Assembly (NCBI GenBank): GCA_038235275.1
Contig: JBBSUC010000027.1
Span: forward strand, 7,904 to 71,903
Length of the DNA stretch: 64,000 nt
Direction of reading: 5' to 3'
Source of the DNA: Persicitalea sp038235275
GTDB lineage: Bacteria; Bacteroidota; Bacteroidia; Cytophagales; Spirosomataceae
Positions 41,616 to 49,432 of the stretch are shown in pieces. A model generated the notes under the pieces. The model ran no database searches. It saw only the letters and a program-made list of their open reading frames with translations, and was not told where the DNA came from. Numbering within the stretch: position 1 is the first letter of the stretch; each line of letters starts with the position of its first letter. The position numbers and the translations under genes were made by a program.

Positions 41616-42596
41616 TCATTCCTTTATTTGCAAAACTACCTTCCCCGCGCTCAGATTGGCTTCCATGTAACGGTGGGCTTTGGCGACGTCGTGCCAGGAG
41701 AAGATTTCGTCCACCACGGGGCGAAGGGTTTTGTTTTCCAGGGCGTCGTAGGCGAAATCCTGGAACTCTTTGGTGAGTTTGATTTGGTAGTCCCGACTTC
41801 TCGCGCGTAGGGTGGTTCCCAAGATTTTCAGTCGCTTGAACACGATGGGAGCGATGTTGGCTGTGGTTTGGCCGCCCGCCATGACGGCCAGCATTACCAG
41901 GCGGCCGTCGGTTTGCAGCGCCTGGATATTCTGGTCGAAATAATCACCGCCCACCGGGTCGATAATGAGGTTGACGCCTTTTTGGTCGGTGAGTTCTTTT
42001 AGTTTTTCCAGGAAAGGTCCTTTGCGGTAGTCGATGGCGTGCTTTGCGCCCAGTTCCAGGCACAGTTCGTGCTTGCCCGAGGACGCCGTAACAATTACCT
42101 CGGCCCCCATGAGTTGGGCGAGTTGGATGGCAGCGGTTCCCACGCCGCTGGCTCCGGCGTGGAGCAGCACGGTTTCGCCCACTTTTAATCCTCCCACCCA
42201 ATGCAGGGCCTGGAAGGCCGTCAGGAAGACCTCCGGCACGGCGGCGGCGTCCGTAAATTCCCAGCCGTTGGGCATGGGCATCGCCATGTCCTGGTGCATC
42301 ACGGCAAATTCCGCGTAGCCACCGCCCGGTAATAAGCCAAAGACCTTATCGCCGATTTCCCAGCGGGTAACGTCCTCGCCCACCGACTCGACTTCGCCCG
42401 CGATTTCCAGGCCCATAATCAGGCTCGCGCCTTCGGGCGGCGGGTACTTACCTTCGCGCTGCATGATGTCGGCGCGGTTGAGGGCCGTAGCGTGAACCCG
42501 CACCCGGATTTCGTTCGATTCCGGTTTGGGGGTAGGGAAGGGGGCCAGGAACAGCTCGTCGGCGGAGCCGGGTTGTTTGATTTGGATGGCAAGCAT
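41616..42596 (-). CDS. NAD(P)H quinone oxidoreductase, PIG3-like (MDR superfamily)
   Basis: 326 residues from the ATG at 42596. Zinc-free medium-chain reductase: ATALNRADIMQREG near the start, PEVFLTAFQALHWVGG, and a cofactor Rossmann motif HAGASGVGTAAIQLA. The NRADIMQR string is typical of the PIG3/TIGR02824 group of quinone reductases. It uses NADPH to reduce quinones or reactive carbonyls; substrate not fixed. 119 nt separate it from the upstream M20 gene in map order. Confidence 0.88.
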   Translation of the reverse strand: MLAIQIKQPGSADELFLAPFPTPKPESNEIRVRVHATALNRADIMQREGKYPPPEGASLIMGLEIAGEVESVGEDVTRWEIGDKVFGLLPGGGYAEFAVMHQDMAMPMPNGWEFTDAAAVPEVFLTAFQALHWVGGLKVGETVLLHAGASGVGTAAIQLAQLMGAEVIVTASSGKHELCLELGAKHAIDYRKGPFLEKLKELTDQKGVNLIIDPVGGDYFDQNIQALQTDGRLVMLAVMAGGQTTANIAPIVFKRLKILGTTLRARSRDYQIKLTKEFQDFAYDALENKTLRPVVDEIFSWHDVAKAHRYMEANLSAGKVVLQIKE

Positions 42597-42744
42597 ATAT
42601 TTTATCGAAAGTGGAAAGGACAAATTTACTTTTTTAGTTGGAATGTGGCCCGCTGTTGCCCAATAACCTGCTGATTGGATCGGCTCTTGGTTGAAGACCC
42701 GAACAGAAATATCCGGGTCGCTGCGATATAATCAAGCCGTAATG

Positions 42745-42783
42745 TTGGGGTAACATTGGGGTAATAGTGTCGGCTTACTTTTG
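42745..42783 (+). promoter_or_regulatory. Promoter of the second TonB receptor with tandem TTGGGGTAA words
   Basis: -7 box TACTTTTG at 42776-42783. TTGGGGTAA occurs twice, at 42745-42753 and 42756-42764, an 11-nt direct repeat whose second copy supplies the TTG 17 nt upstream of the -7 box. The tandem could be an operator; no regulator is known. Confidence 0.6.
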
Positions 42784-42835
42784 CAGTAATTCTTAGGAAT
42801 ACTGACACCCATAAAAAGTAAGACTGACACCTCAA

Positions 42836-45652
42836 ATGAAAAAATACCTTTTACTTACCTTCCTCCTGGTCGGCATTTCGTCGCTGGCCATCGCCCAAAC
42901 GGGCAGCATCAAAGGCCAAATCATGGACGCCGCCCGCAAGGAAGCCATTATCGGCGGCAGCGTGATTCTGAAAGGAACGACCCCACCCGTGGGTACTTCC
43001 ACCGACGTAGAAGGCAACTTCGAGATTACGAATGTACCGACCGGCAAGCAAACCGTAATCATCAGCTACGTTTCCTACCGGCCCAAGGAAGTCGAGGTAA
43101 CGGTGTATCCCAACCAGGCCATCCTGATCAACAGTACGCTGGAAGAAGATGTGGCTACGCTCAACGAGGTCAAAATTGTGGGTCAACGCGCTACCTTCAC
43201 CGACGTCTCGGTCATTACCGAAATTAAGCAGGCCGAGCAGATTGCGGTCGGCATTTCGGCCCAGCAAATCCAGAAATCGCAGGACCGCGATGCCTCACAA
43301 GTCATTCGTCGGGTGCCGGGCGTATCTATTCAGGACGACCGCTTCGTGATCATTCGCGGCCTCAACGAGCGCTACAACACCGTGATGCTCAACGACGCCA
43401 TCACGCCCTCGACCGAGGTGGACGTGAAATCGTTCTCCTTTGATCTCATTCCCAGTTCGGCCATTGACCGGATGGTGATTTATAAAACGGGTGCACCCGA
43501 ACTGCCCGGCGAGTTCGCGGGTGGGATAATTAAAATTTATACCAAGACGGTTCCCGACGAAAATGGGTTGTCGGTGAGTGTTTCCAGCAGCTACCGCGCG
43601 GGAACTACTTTTCAGAAAGTGCTCAACGATAAAGGTTTTGCTGCTGATATGTTTGGTTTTGGGGCCGGAGCGCGGAAGTTGCCTTCTTCTTTCCCTACCA
43701 CCAACACATTACTCAACGAGAATCGTCCTTCGCCCGCCACCTTCCAGGCTTTTCGGAATCTGCCGGATTTTTACAATGTGGCAAACACGACCGTCAATCC
43801 CGACTTGCGGCTTTCGATTGGCTACAACCGCAAAATGTACGTGGGCGATAAAACGCTGACGACTTTTAACAACCTGAGCTACACCAACGCCAATCAGGTA
43901 CTGAATCGGGGTCAAAATCGCTACTTGTTTTTCGATGTCTCGAAACAGAAGTCGGAGATACAGAGCGCTTACCAGGATAATTTTTATGGCAACAACATTC
44001 GGCTGGGTGCCATGTCCAACTGGGCTTTGATCCTCAACCCCAATAATAAAATCGAGTTCCGCAACTTGTTCAACCAGCTTGCTACCAAGGAAACTACTTT
44101 CCGCCAGGGATATAGCAAGGAGAATGGTCGGGAAGTGGAGAACTTCGCTTTCCGCTACGAAGCCAAGAGTATTTATACGGGTCAGTTGAGCGGAACGCAC
44201 GACATTTCGGACGCCACAACCATCAAGTGGACGAGTGCTTTTGGCTACACGCACCGCGAAGAGCCGGATTTTCGCCGCTTCGTTTCGAGCCGCGATATCG
44301 GCAGTAACGATCCCTTCAGGGTCGAGATCGTCCCCGGCAGCAACGCCAGCCTGACGCGCGGCGCGCGCTTTTATTCTACCCTGAACGAATACACCTCTTC
44401 GCTTCGGGCTGACGTAGAACACCATGTTCGCCGCAAGGGATACGTCGACAACGACAAGATGGACATTAAACTGCGGGCCGGAGCCTACGGCGAATACAAG
44501 GATCGCTCGTTCCAGGCTCGTTGGTTCAACCTGACCAACCCCGGCGGGGTGTCGCAGGAGGTTCTCAACCAGCCATTCGATCAGTTATTCAGCGCCAACA
44601 CCCTTGCTTCCGACAAGTTGTATTACGGGGAGCGCACCAACTTCGACGATCGCTACGACGCCCAAAGTGTGTTGGCGGCGGGATACGTGGGTGTCTACTA
44701 TCCATTCACGCCCAAATTGAGTACGTCGCTGGGCTTCCGGGGCGAATTCAGTCGGCAGATGCTGCAAAGCCAATTACGCGGCTCGGGTGCCGCTGTGGAT
44801 GTGGACAATCCCATTTTCCGCCCGCTGCCTTCGGTCAACCTGACCTACAACCTCAGCGAGAAATCACTGTTGCGATTTGCTTACGGCATGACGCTCAACC
44901 GCCCCGAATTCCGCGAATTGGCACCGTTCAACTACTATGATTTTGCTTTCGACGTATCACGGGTTGGGAATCCCAACCTGAAAACGCCGACGATTCACAA
45001 CGCCGACTTCCGCTACGAGTTTTATCCCTCCGACGGCGAGATTATCTCGGTAGCCGGATTTTACAAGAATTTTCTCAATCCGATCGAGGCCAAGATTCGA
45101 TACTCGGGTTCAGGTACCTCTTTCACGGTGGACAACGCTGAGAAGGCCTACGCCCTGGGCGCGGAACTGGAAATACGCAAGTCGCTGAAAGACCTGACCG
45201 CTTTCGGCTTTGTCAACAACCTGACGCTACTGCTGAATGCCTCGCTGATTAAGAGCCGCGTGACGACGGGCTTCGAGGGCCAGGAAAACAACCGCCAGTT
45301 GCAGGGGCAGTCGCCTTACCTGGTCAACGCGGGACTTTACTACAACGATGTTAACAGCGGCTGGCAGGTGAATGTGCTGTATAACGTGGTGGGTCAGCGC
45401 ATTTTTCTCGTGGGAGACAAAGAGGTGCAGCCGACTGTCTATGAAATGCCCCGAAATATCATCGACCTGAACATCATCAAGGCTTTGGGTGAACACTGGC
45501 AGGTGAAAGTTGGAGTGCAGGATTTGCTCAACCAGCCTTTCCGCCTGATTCAGGACAGCAACCTCGACCAGAAGATCACCAACATAGACGAGACCTACCA
45601 AACCTACCGCCCCGGCACGTACTCGACGGTGGGGTTGAGTTATAAGTTTTAA
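42836..45652 (+). CDS. TonB-dependent outer-membrane receptor with CarboxypepD_reg-like domain
   Basis: 938 residues. Signal peptide (KKYLLLTFLLVGISSLAIAQ), carboxypeptidase-regulatory-like domain at about 23-100 (GSIKGQIMDAARKEAIIGGS), plug at about 110-240 (NEVKIVGQRATF, GVSIQDDRFVIIRGLNERYN, APELPGEFAGGIIKIYTK), then a barrel ending STVGLSYKF. The plug form is that of non-SusC receptors. The following gene (112 nt later) encodes a large surface lipoprotein on the same strand, so the pair probably forms an uptake module in which the lipoprotein binds ligand. The ligand is unknown. Confidence 0.93.
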   Translation: MKKYLLLTFLLVGISSLAIAQTGSIKGQIMDAARKEAIIGGSVILKGTTPPVGTSTDVEGNFEITNVPTGKQTVIISYVSYRPKEVEVTVYPNQAILINSTLEEDVATLNEVKIVGQRATFTDVSVITEIKQAEQIAVGISAQQIQKSQDRDASQVIRRVPGVSIQDDRFVIIRGLNERYNTVMLNDAITPSTEVDVKSFSFDLIPSSAIDRMVIYKTGAPELPGEFAGGIIKIYTKTVPDENGLSVSVSSSYRAGTTFQKVLNDKGFAADMFGFGAGARKLPSSFPTTNTLLNENRPSPATFQAFRNLPDFYNVANTTVNPDLRLSIGYNRKMYVGDKTLTTFNNLSYTNANQVLNRGQNRYLFFDVSKQKSEIQSAYQDNFYGNNIRLGAMSNWALILNPNNKIEFRNLFNQLATKETTFRQGYSKENGREVENFAFRYEAKSIYTGQLSGTHDISDATTIKWTSAFGYTHREEPDFRRFVSSRDIGSNDPFRVEIVPGSNASLTRGARFYSTLNEYTSSLRADVEHHVRRKGYVDNDKMDIKLRAGAYGEYKDRSFQARWFNLTNPGGVSQEVLNQPFDQLFSANTLASDKLYYGERTNFDDRYDAQSVLAAGYVGVYYPFTPKLSTSLGFRGEFSRQMLQSQLRGSGAAVDVDNPIFRPLPSVNLTYNLSEKSLLRFAYGMTLNRPEFRELAPFNYYDFAFDVSRVGNPNLKTPTIHNADFRYEFYPSDGEIISVAGFYKNFLNPIEAKIRYSGSGTSFTVDNAEKAYALGAELEIRKSLKDLTAFGFVNNLTLLLNASLIKSRVTTGFEGQENNRQLQGQSPYLVNAGLYYNDVNSGWQVNVLYNVVGQRIFLVGDKEVQPTVYEMPRNIIDLNIIKALGEHWQVKVGVQDLLNQPFRLIQDSNLDQKITNIDETYQTYRPGTYSTVGLSYKF

Positions 45653-45764
45653 CTTACAAGAGGAGGGAAGACGTCTCAACAATTAGACAAACTTACAATT
45701 CCACGATTACACTTATCTATAATTAAACAACTTTAAATCAGATTTTTAAACTAAAAGAAGGAAT

Positions 45765-47102
45765 ATGAAAAAGGTAACAAATTTTGTAAAAGTATTTATT
45801 TTTGGCGCATTGGTCGTAGGTTTTACGGCTTGTGACAACAGCACTACTCCGGTAACACCAACGCCACCACCCCCGGTTCAAACTGGTCCTGAAACAGTGA
45901 AAGGAAGCATCACGACCAACACAACTTGGTCAGCTAGCAAGCAGTACATCCTGTCGGGATTTGTGTACGTGGAAAATGGCGCGACGCTAACGATCGAGCC
46001 AGGTACGATCATCAAGGGCGAGAAAGCCACTAAAGGTTCACTCATTGTGAAGCGTGGTGGCAAGATCAACGCTACGGGTACGGCGGAGAAGCCCATCGTT
46101 TTCACCTCTAGCCAGGCGAAAGGCCAGCGTGCTGCCGGTGACTGGGGAGGTGTGGTGTTGCTGGGCAAAGCGCCTGTCAATAAGACTCCGGCGGTTGTAG
46201 AAGGAGAAAACGTTACGGAGTTTGGGGGTACTGATGCCTCCGACAACTCGGGTACGCTAAAATACGTGCGCATTGAGTTTGCGGGCATTGCCTTCGAGAC
46301 CGACAAAGAGATCAACGGCCTTACTTTCGGCGGCGTAGGCTCCGGCACGACCATCGACTACGTGCAGGTTTCATACAGCGGCGACGACTCTTACGAGTGG
46401 TTCGGCGGTACGGTAAATGCCAAACACCTGATTGCTTTCCGCGGTCTGGATGACGACTTCGACACCGACAACGGTTTCAGCGGAATGGTACAGTACGGCC
46501 TGATTATCCGCGACCCGGCCGTGGCCGACCAGGCGGGAGATTCTAATGCCTTCGAGTCGGACAATGACGGCACGGGTTCAACGGCTACTCCCAAGACTTC
46601 CGCCAAGTTTGCTAACATAACGGCTACCATTGCCCCTGGCACACTTGATGGCAAATTCCGCTCTGCCCTGCGTCTGCGCCGTAACACCGAGCTTTCGGTT
46701 TATAACAGCGTATTCACGGCTGCGTATCCCAAAGGACTCGAAGTGGAAAACGACCCAACGATTGCGAACTACAAGTCAGGCAAGCTCATCGTGCAAGGTC
46801 TGGCTCTTCAGGGAGCCAAATTACCGCTGGTGGGTGTGGACGAAACGATTTTCAATACTGCTGCCAACAAAAATAAAGTCTATACCAATGTGGCTGACCT
46901 AATGATGGATGCGAATTTCAACAGCATTACGGCTCGTCCGGTAGGTATTCCCAAGGCTGGTTCGCCCCTGCTAACGGGTGGCGTGACGCTGCCCGCTGGT
47001 TTCGAGCCCGCCCCTTACATCGGCGCATTCAACACCACGGACTGGACTGACAAATGGGCCAACTTCGATCCGCAGAACACGGATTACGACATCGCAAAAT
47101 AA
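45765..47102 (+). CDS. Surface lipoprotein, beta-helix-like, partner of the TonB receptor
   Basis: 445 residues. Lipoprotein signal with Cys24 (GFTACDN), a proline/threonine linker, then a repetitive beta-rich body: GFVYVENGATLTIEPGTIIKG, GTAEKPIVFTSSQAKGQR, YVRIEFAGIAFETDKEINGL, DYVQVSYSGDDSYEWFGGTV. Such successive strands suggest a right-handed parallel beta-helix. Similar proteins sit beside TonB receptors in Bacteroidota. Ligand unknown. It follows the receptor by 112 nt and precedes a strong terminator, so the two form a transcription unit. Confidence 0.8.
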   Translation: MKKVTNFVKVFIFGALVVGFTACDNSTTPVTPTPPPPVQTGPETVKGSITTNTTWSASKQYILSGFVYVENGATLTIEPGTIIKGEKATKGSLIVKRGGKINATGTAEKPIVFTSSQAKGQRAAGDWGGVVLLGKAPVNKTPAVVEGENVTEFGGTDASDNSGTLKYVRIEFAGIAFETDKEINGLTFGGVGSGTTIDYVQVSYSGDDSYEWFGGTVNAKHLIAFRGLDDDFDTDNGFSGMVQYGLIIRDPAVADQAGDSNAFESDNDGTGSTATPKTSAKFANITATIAPGTLDGKFRSALRLRRNTELSVYNSVFTAAYPKGLEVENDPTIANYKSGKLIVQGLALQGAKLPLVGVDETIFNTAANKNKVYTNVADLMMDANFNSITARPVGIPKAGSPLLTGGVTLPAGFEPAPYIGAFNTTDWTDKWANFDPQNTDYDIAK

Positions 47103-47135
47103 ACAACGACCTTACAAATTGGTGTCAGATTGTCG

Positions 47136-47168
47136 AAAAGCCGGGGGCGTTTGCTTCCGGTTTTTTTT
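47136..47168 (+). terminator. Terminator after the receptor-lipoprotein pair
   Basis: 13-bp stem including three G-U pairs (AAAAGCCGGGGGC with GCTTCCGGTTTTT), loop GTTT, then T-run. 34 nt after the stop. Confidence 0.85.
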
Positions 47169-47314
47169 GTGTTTGATAAATGAGGGTCAAGAGCCCTTGA
47201 AGCGCCAAGCGTATTTGCCCCAAATCAACGGCAAATCATTCATAGACAGCCGCTTTTATCGCGTGTTTCGATAGCCAATCCGAAAAAGATGTGGGGATAG
47301 CCACTGCTTTTCCG

Positions 47315-47322
47315 TAACTTTG
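47315..47322 (+). promoter_or_regulatory. -7 box of rseP
   Basis: TAACTTTG, an exact TAnnTTTG, 52 nt before the rseP ATG; no clear -33. Confidence 0.5.
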
Positions 47323-47373
47323 CGGCCTGAAATTTCGTTAGGGGTAAAAAACGATACTCACAAGCCGCTTTCA

Positions 47374-48702
47374 ATGGATCAATACATAGAAATTTTAATT
47401 ATGGCCGGGCAACTCATTTTGGGGTTGTCTATCTTAGTGGGACTGCACGAGCTGGGCCATTTACTAACGGCCAAAATGTTCGGAATGCGGGTCGAAAAGT
47501 ACTTTATTGGCTTCCCGCCCCGGATTTGGAGCATTCACCGCGGCGGAACGGAGTACGGGATTGGGGCGATTCCGCTGGGCGGTTTTGTGAAAATCTCCGG
47601 CATGATCGATGAATCGCTGGATACCAAGGCCCTAGACCAGGAACCTGAACCCTGGGAATTCCGCGCCAAACCCGCCTGGCAGCGGCTGGTCGTAATGTTG
47701 GGCGGGATCATCGTCAACATCGTCGTCGGCATTGTCATCTTCGTCGCCCTGGCTTACAAAAACGGCGACAGCTATCTGTCGAAGGAAGAAGTAAACCGCT
47801 ACGGCATCGTGGCCGGGCCGCTGGCGCAGGAAATTGGCCTGCGTACGGGCGATAAAATCATGGCCTACAATGGCAAAGATTTCACCAACTTCGACATGGC
47901 GGTCGGCTCCGAAGTAATGCTGGGCAGCAATAGCTACTATACCGTAGAACGCAATGGCCAGAAGATCGATGTGGACGTACCCAACGGCCTGATCGAAAAA
48001 CTATCGGAACCTGAACAGCGCGGTACGTTTATCCGGCCCATCGAGCCTTTCAGCGTCGGAGAAATTGTTCCTGACCTGCCCGCTGAGAAAGCCGGTCTGA
48101 AAGCCGGTGACCGCATTGTCGGCATAAACGGTCAGTCTATCCAATATTTTCATCAGTTGCAAGATGCTCTGGATTCCAACAAAGGCAAATCCGTTTCGTT
48201 GGCGGTACAGCGCAACGGCGGAAGTTTGACTCTTCCCGTGGAGGTCATGGAAGATGGTACCATTGGCTTCCGCGCTAAAAGCGGACTCCATTTTACTACG
48301 GTTAAATACTCTTTTCCCGAGGCGGTAGTGGCGGGTACCGACGAAGCTTTCGGTGTAGTTTATAACAACATCAAGGGTTTTGGTAAAATATTCCGGGGCG
48401 AAGTATCGGCCTCCAAGGCCCTGAGTGGACCCATCGGCATCGCCCGAATGTTCGGCGGCGTGTGGGACTGGGGGCGCTTCTGGTTCCTGACGGGCCTGCT
48501 TTCCATGATTCTGGCCTTTATGAACGCACTTCCCATTCCGGCCCTGGACGGTGGCCACGCGGTTATTCTGCTTTACGAAATCATCTCGGGTCGCAAGCCC
48601 TCCGATGCTTTCCTGGAAAACGCCCAGAAAGTAGGCATGGTGTTGCTGTTGGGCATCATGGCGTTCGCTATCTTTAACGATGTGTGGAAAGCGGTGTTTT
48701 GA
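47374..48702 (+). CDS. rseP: RIP metalloprotease RseP (site-2 protease)
   Basis: 442 residues from ATG 47374; 18 earlier open codons overlap the promoter. Zinc motif HELGH at 25-29 in the first membrane helix, two PDZ-like regions (about 140-200 and 215-290: IRTGDKIMAYNG-like and LKAGDRIVGINGQS), and the C-terminal membrane part with GPIGIARMFGG and NALPIPALDGGH supplying the Asp ligand. It cleaves membrane-bound anti-sigma factors and signal-peptide remnants. The stop codon overlaps the first bases of a long inverted repeat. Confidence 0.95.
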   Translation: MDQYIEILIMAGQLILGLSILVGLHELGHLLTAKMFGMRVEKYFIGFPPRIWSIHRGGTEYGIGAIPLGGFVKISGMIDESLDTKALDQEPEPWEFRAKPAWQRLVVMLGGIIVNIVVGIVIFVALAYKNGDSYLSKEEVNRYGIVAGPLAQEIGLRTGDKIMAYNGKDFTNFDMAVGSEVMLGSNSYYTVERNGQKIDVDVPNGLIEKLSEPEQRGTFIRPIEPFSVGEIVPDLPAEKAGLKAGDRIVGINGQSIQYFHQLQDALDSNKGKSVSLAVQRNGGSLTLPVEVMEDGTIGFRAKSGLHFTTVKYSFPEAVVAGTDEAFGVVYNNIKGFGKIFRGEVSASKALSGPIGIARMFGGVWDWGRFWFLTGLLSMILAFMNALPIPALDGGHAVILLYEIISGRKPSDAFLENAQKVGMVLLLGIMAFAIFNDVWKAVF

Positions 48703-48866
48703 ATGATGAGTGATGAGTGATGAATTGATTTGACTGCGCATTCTTCATCTTTCGCACTTCTCCAATTTGCCAATTTTTCTGATTTCAACTACGATCAAGC
48801 CTTAATTGAAAAGGAAACTACCGCCGGGCGGATATCTCATCATTCATCACTCATCACTCATCATTC
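48701..48866. repeat. Perfect 25-bp inverted repeat bridging rseP stop and the next signal peptide
   Basis: The arm at 48701-48725 (starting GAATGATGAGTGATGAG) and the arm at 48842-48866 (ending ACTCATCATTC) are exact inverse complements over 25 nt, loop 116 nt. Both arms are tandem 7-nt units of GTGATGA/TCATCAC type. The left arm begins within the rseP stop; the right arm lies in the coding frame of the DUF6702 gene. Confidence 0.85.
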
Positions 48867-49330
48867 TGATAGTGGTATCCCTGATTGCGGCTCGTCCTGT
48901 TCATGAGTACCACATCATTGTGACGAAGCTGAATTACAATTCGCCGCAGAAAACGTTGGAAATAAGCATTCGTGCTTTTACCGATGATTTGGAAAAAGGG
49001 CTTTCGTTGGCCAATGACAACCGCCGTATTCTGCTGCGCAACGGCGACGATAACAATCCGCTCGTAGAGAAGTACCTGCGCAAACATTTAGCCATCGCCG
49101 ACCCCGAACGGAAGCTGCGAACCTTTAACTACATCGGCAAAGAAGAAGAAGCCGATGCCACCTGGCTCTATTTGGAAATACCCTTTTCGGGTGACCCCGA
49201 AGGCTGGGTCATGAAAAACGAACTGCTCATGGAAGCCTTCGACGACCAGGTCAATATGGTCAACGCCAAGTGGGGCGACGACCGAAAAACGTATTTATTT
49301 AAAAAAGGAAAAAGCGTACAAGCGCTGTAA
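48806..49330 (+). CDS. DUF6702-like exported protein
   Basis: 174 residues from TTG 48806. The start MKRKLPPGGY is followed by a hydrophobic stretch (LIIHHSSLIILIVVSLIAA), which together form a plausible signal peptide; the codons for residues 13-21 are the right arm of the 25-bp inverted repeat. The mature part (HEYHIIVTKLNYNSPQKTLE, ISIRAFTDDLEKGL) fits the DUF6702 family. A GTG at 48872 would remove the signal and is less attractive. Function unknown; periplasmic by inference. Between rseP and lon on the same strand. Confidence 0.7.
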   Translation: MKRKLPPGGYLIIHHSSLIILIVVSLIAARPVHEYHIIVTKLNYNSPQKTLEISIRAFTDDLEKGLSLANDNRRILLRNGDDNNPLVEKYLRKHLAIADPERKLRTFNYIGKEEEADATWLYLEIPFSGDPEGWVMKNELLMEAFDDQVNMVNAKWGDDRKTYLFKKGKSVQAL

Positions 49331-49337
49331 TAATTTT

Positions 49338-49422
49338 GAATGAGAGAATGAGTGAATGAGAGAATAAATAAGTTGGCGCAAGCAACATTCTCTCATTCTC
49401 TCAATCTCTCAATCTCTCATTC
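49338..49422. repeat. Large imperfect inverted repeat in the lon leader
   Basis: The left arm 49338-49365 (GAATGAGAGAATGAGTG and on) and right arm 49387-49422 (ATTCTCTCATTCTCTC and on) are built of GAATGAGA/TCTCATTC units; at least the outer 8 and the inner 12 nt pair exactly. The 21-nt loop contains TTGGCGCAA. The right arm ends 10 nt before the lon ATG. Confidence 0.75.
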
Positions 49423-49432
49423 ACCTCCTCGC

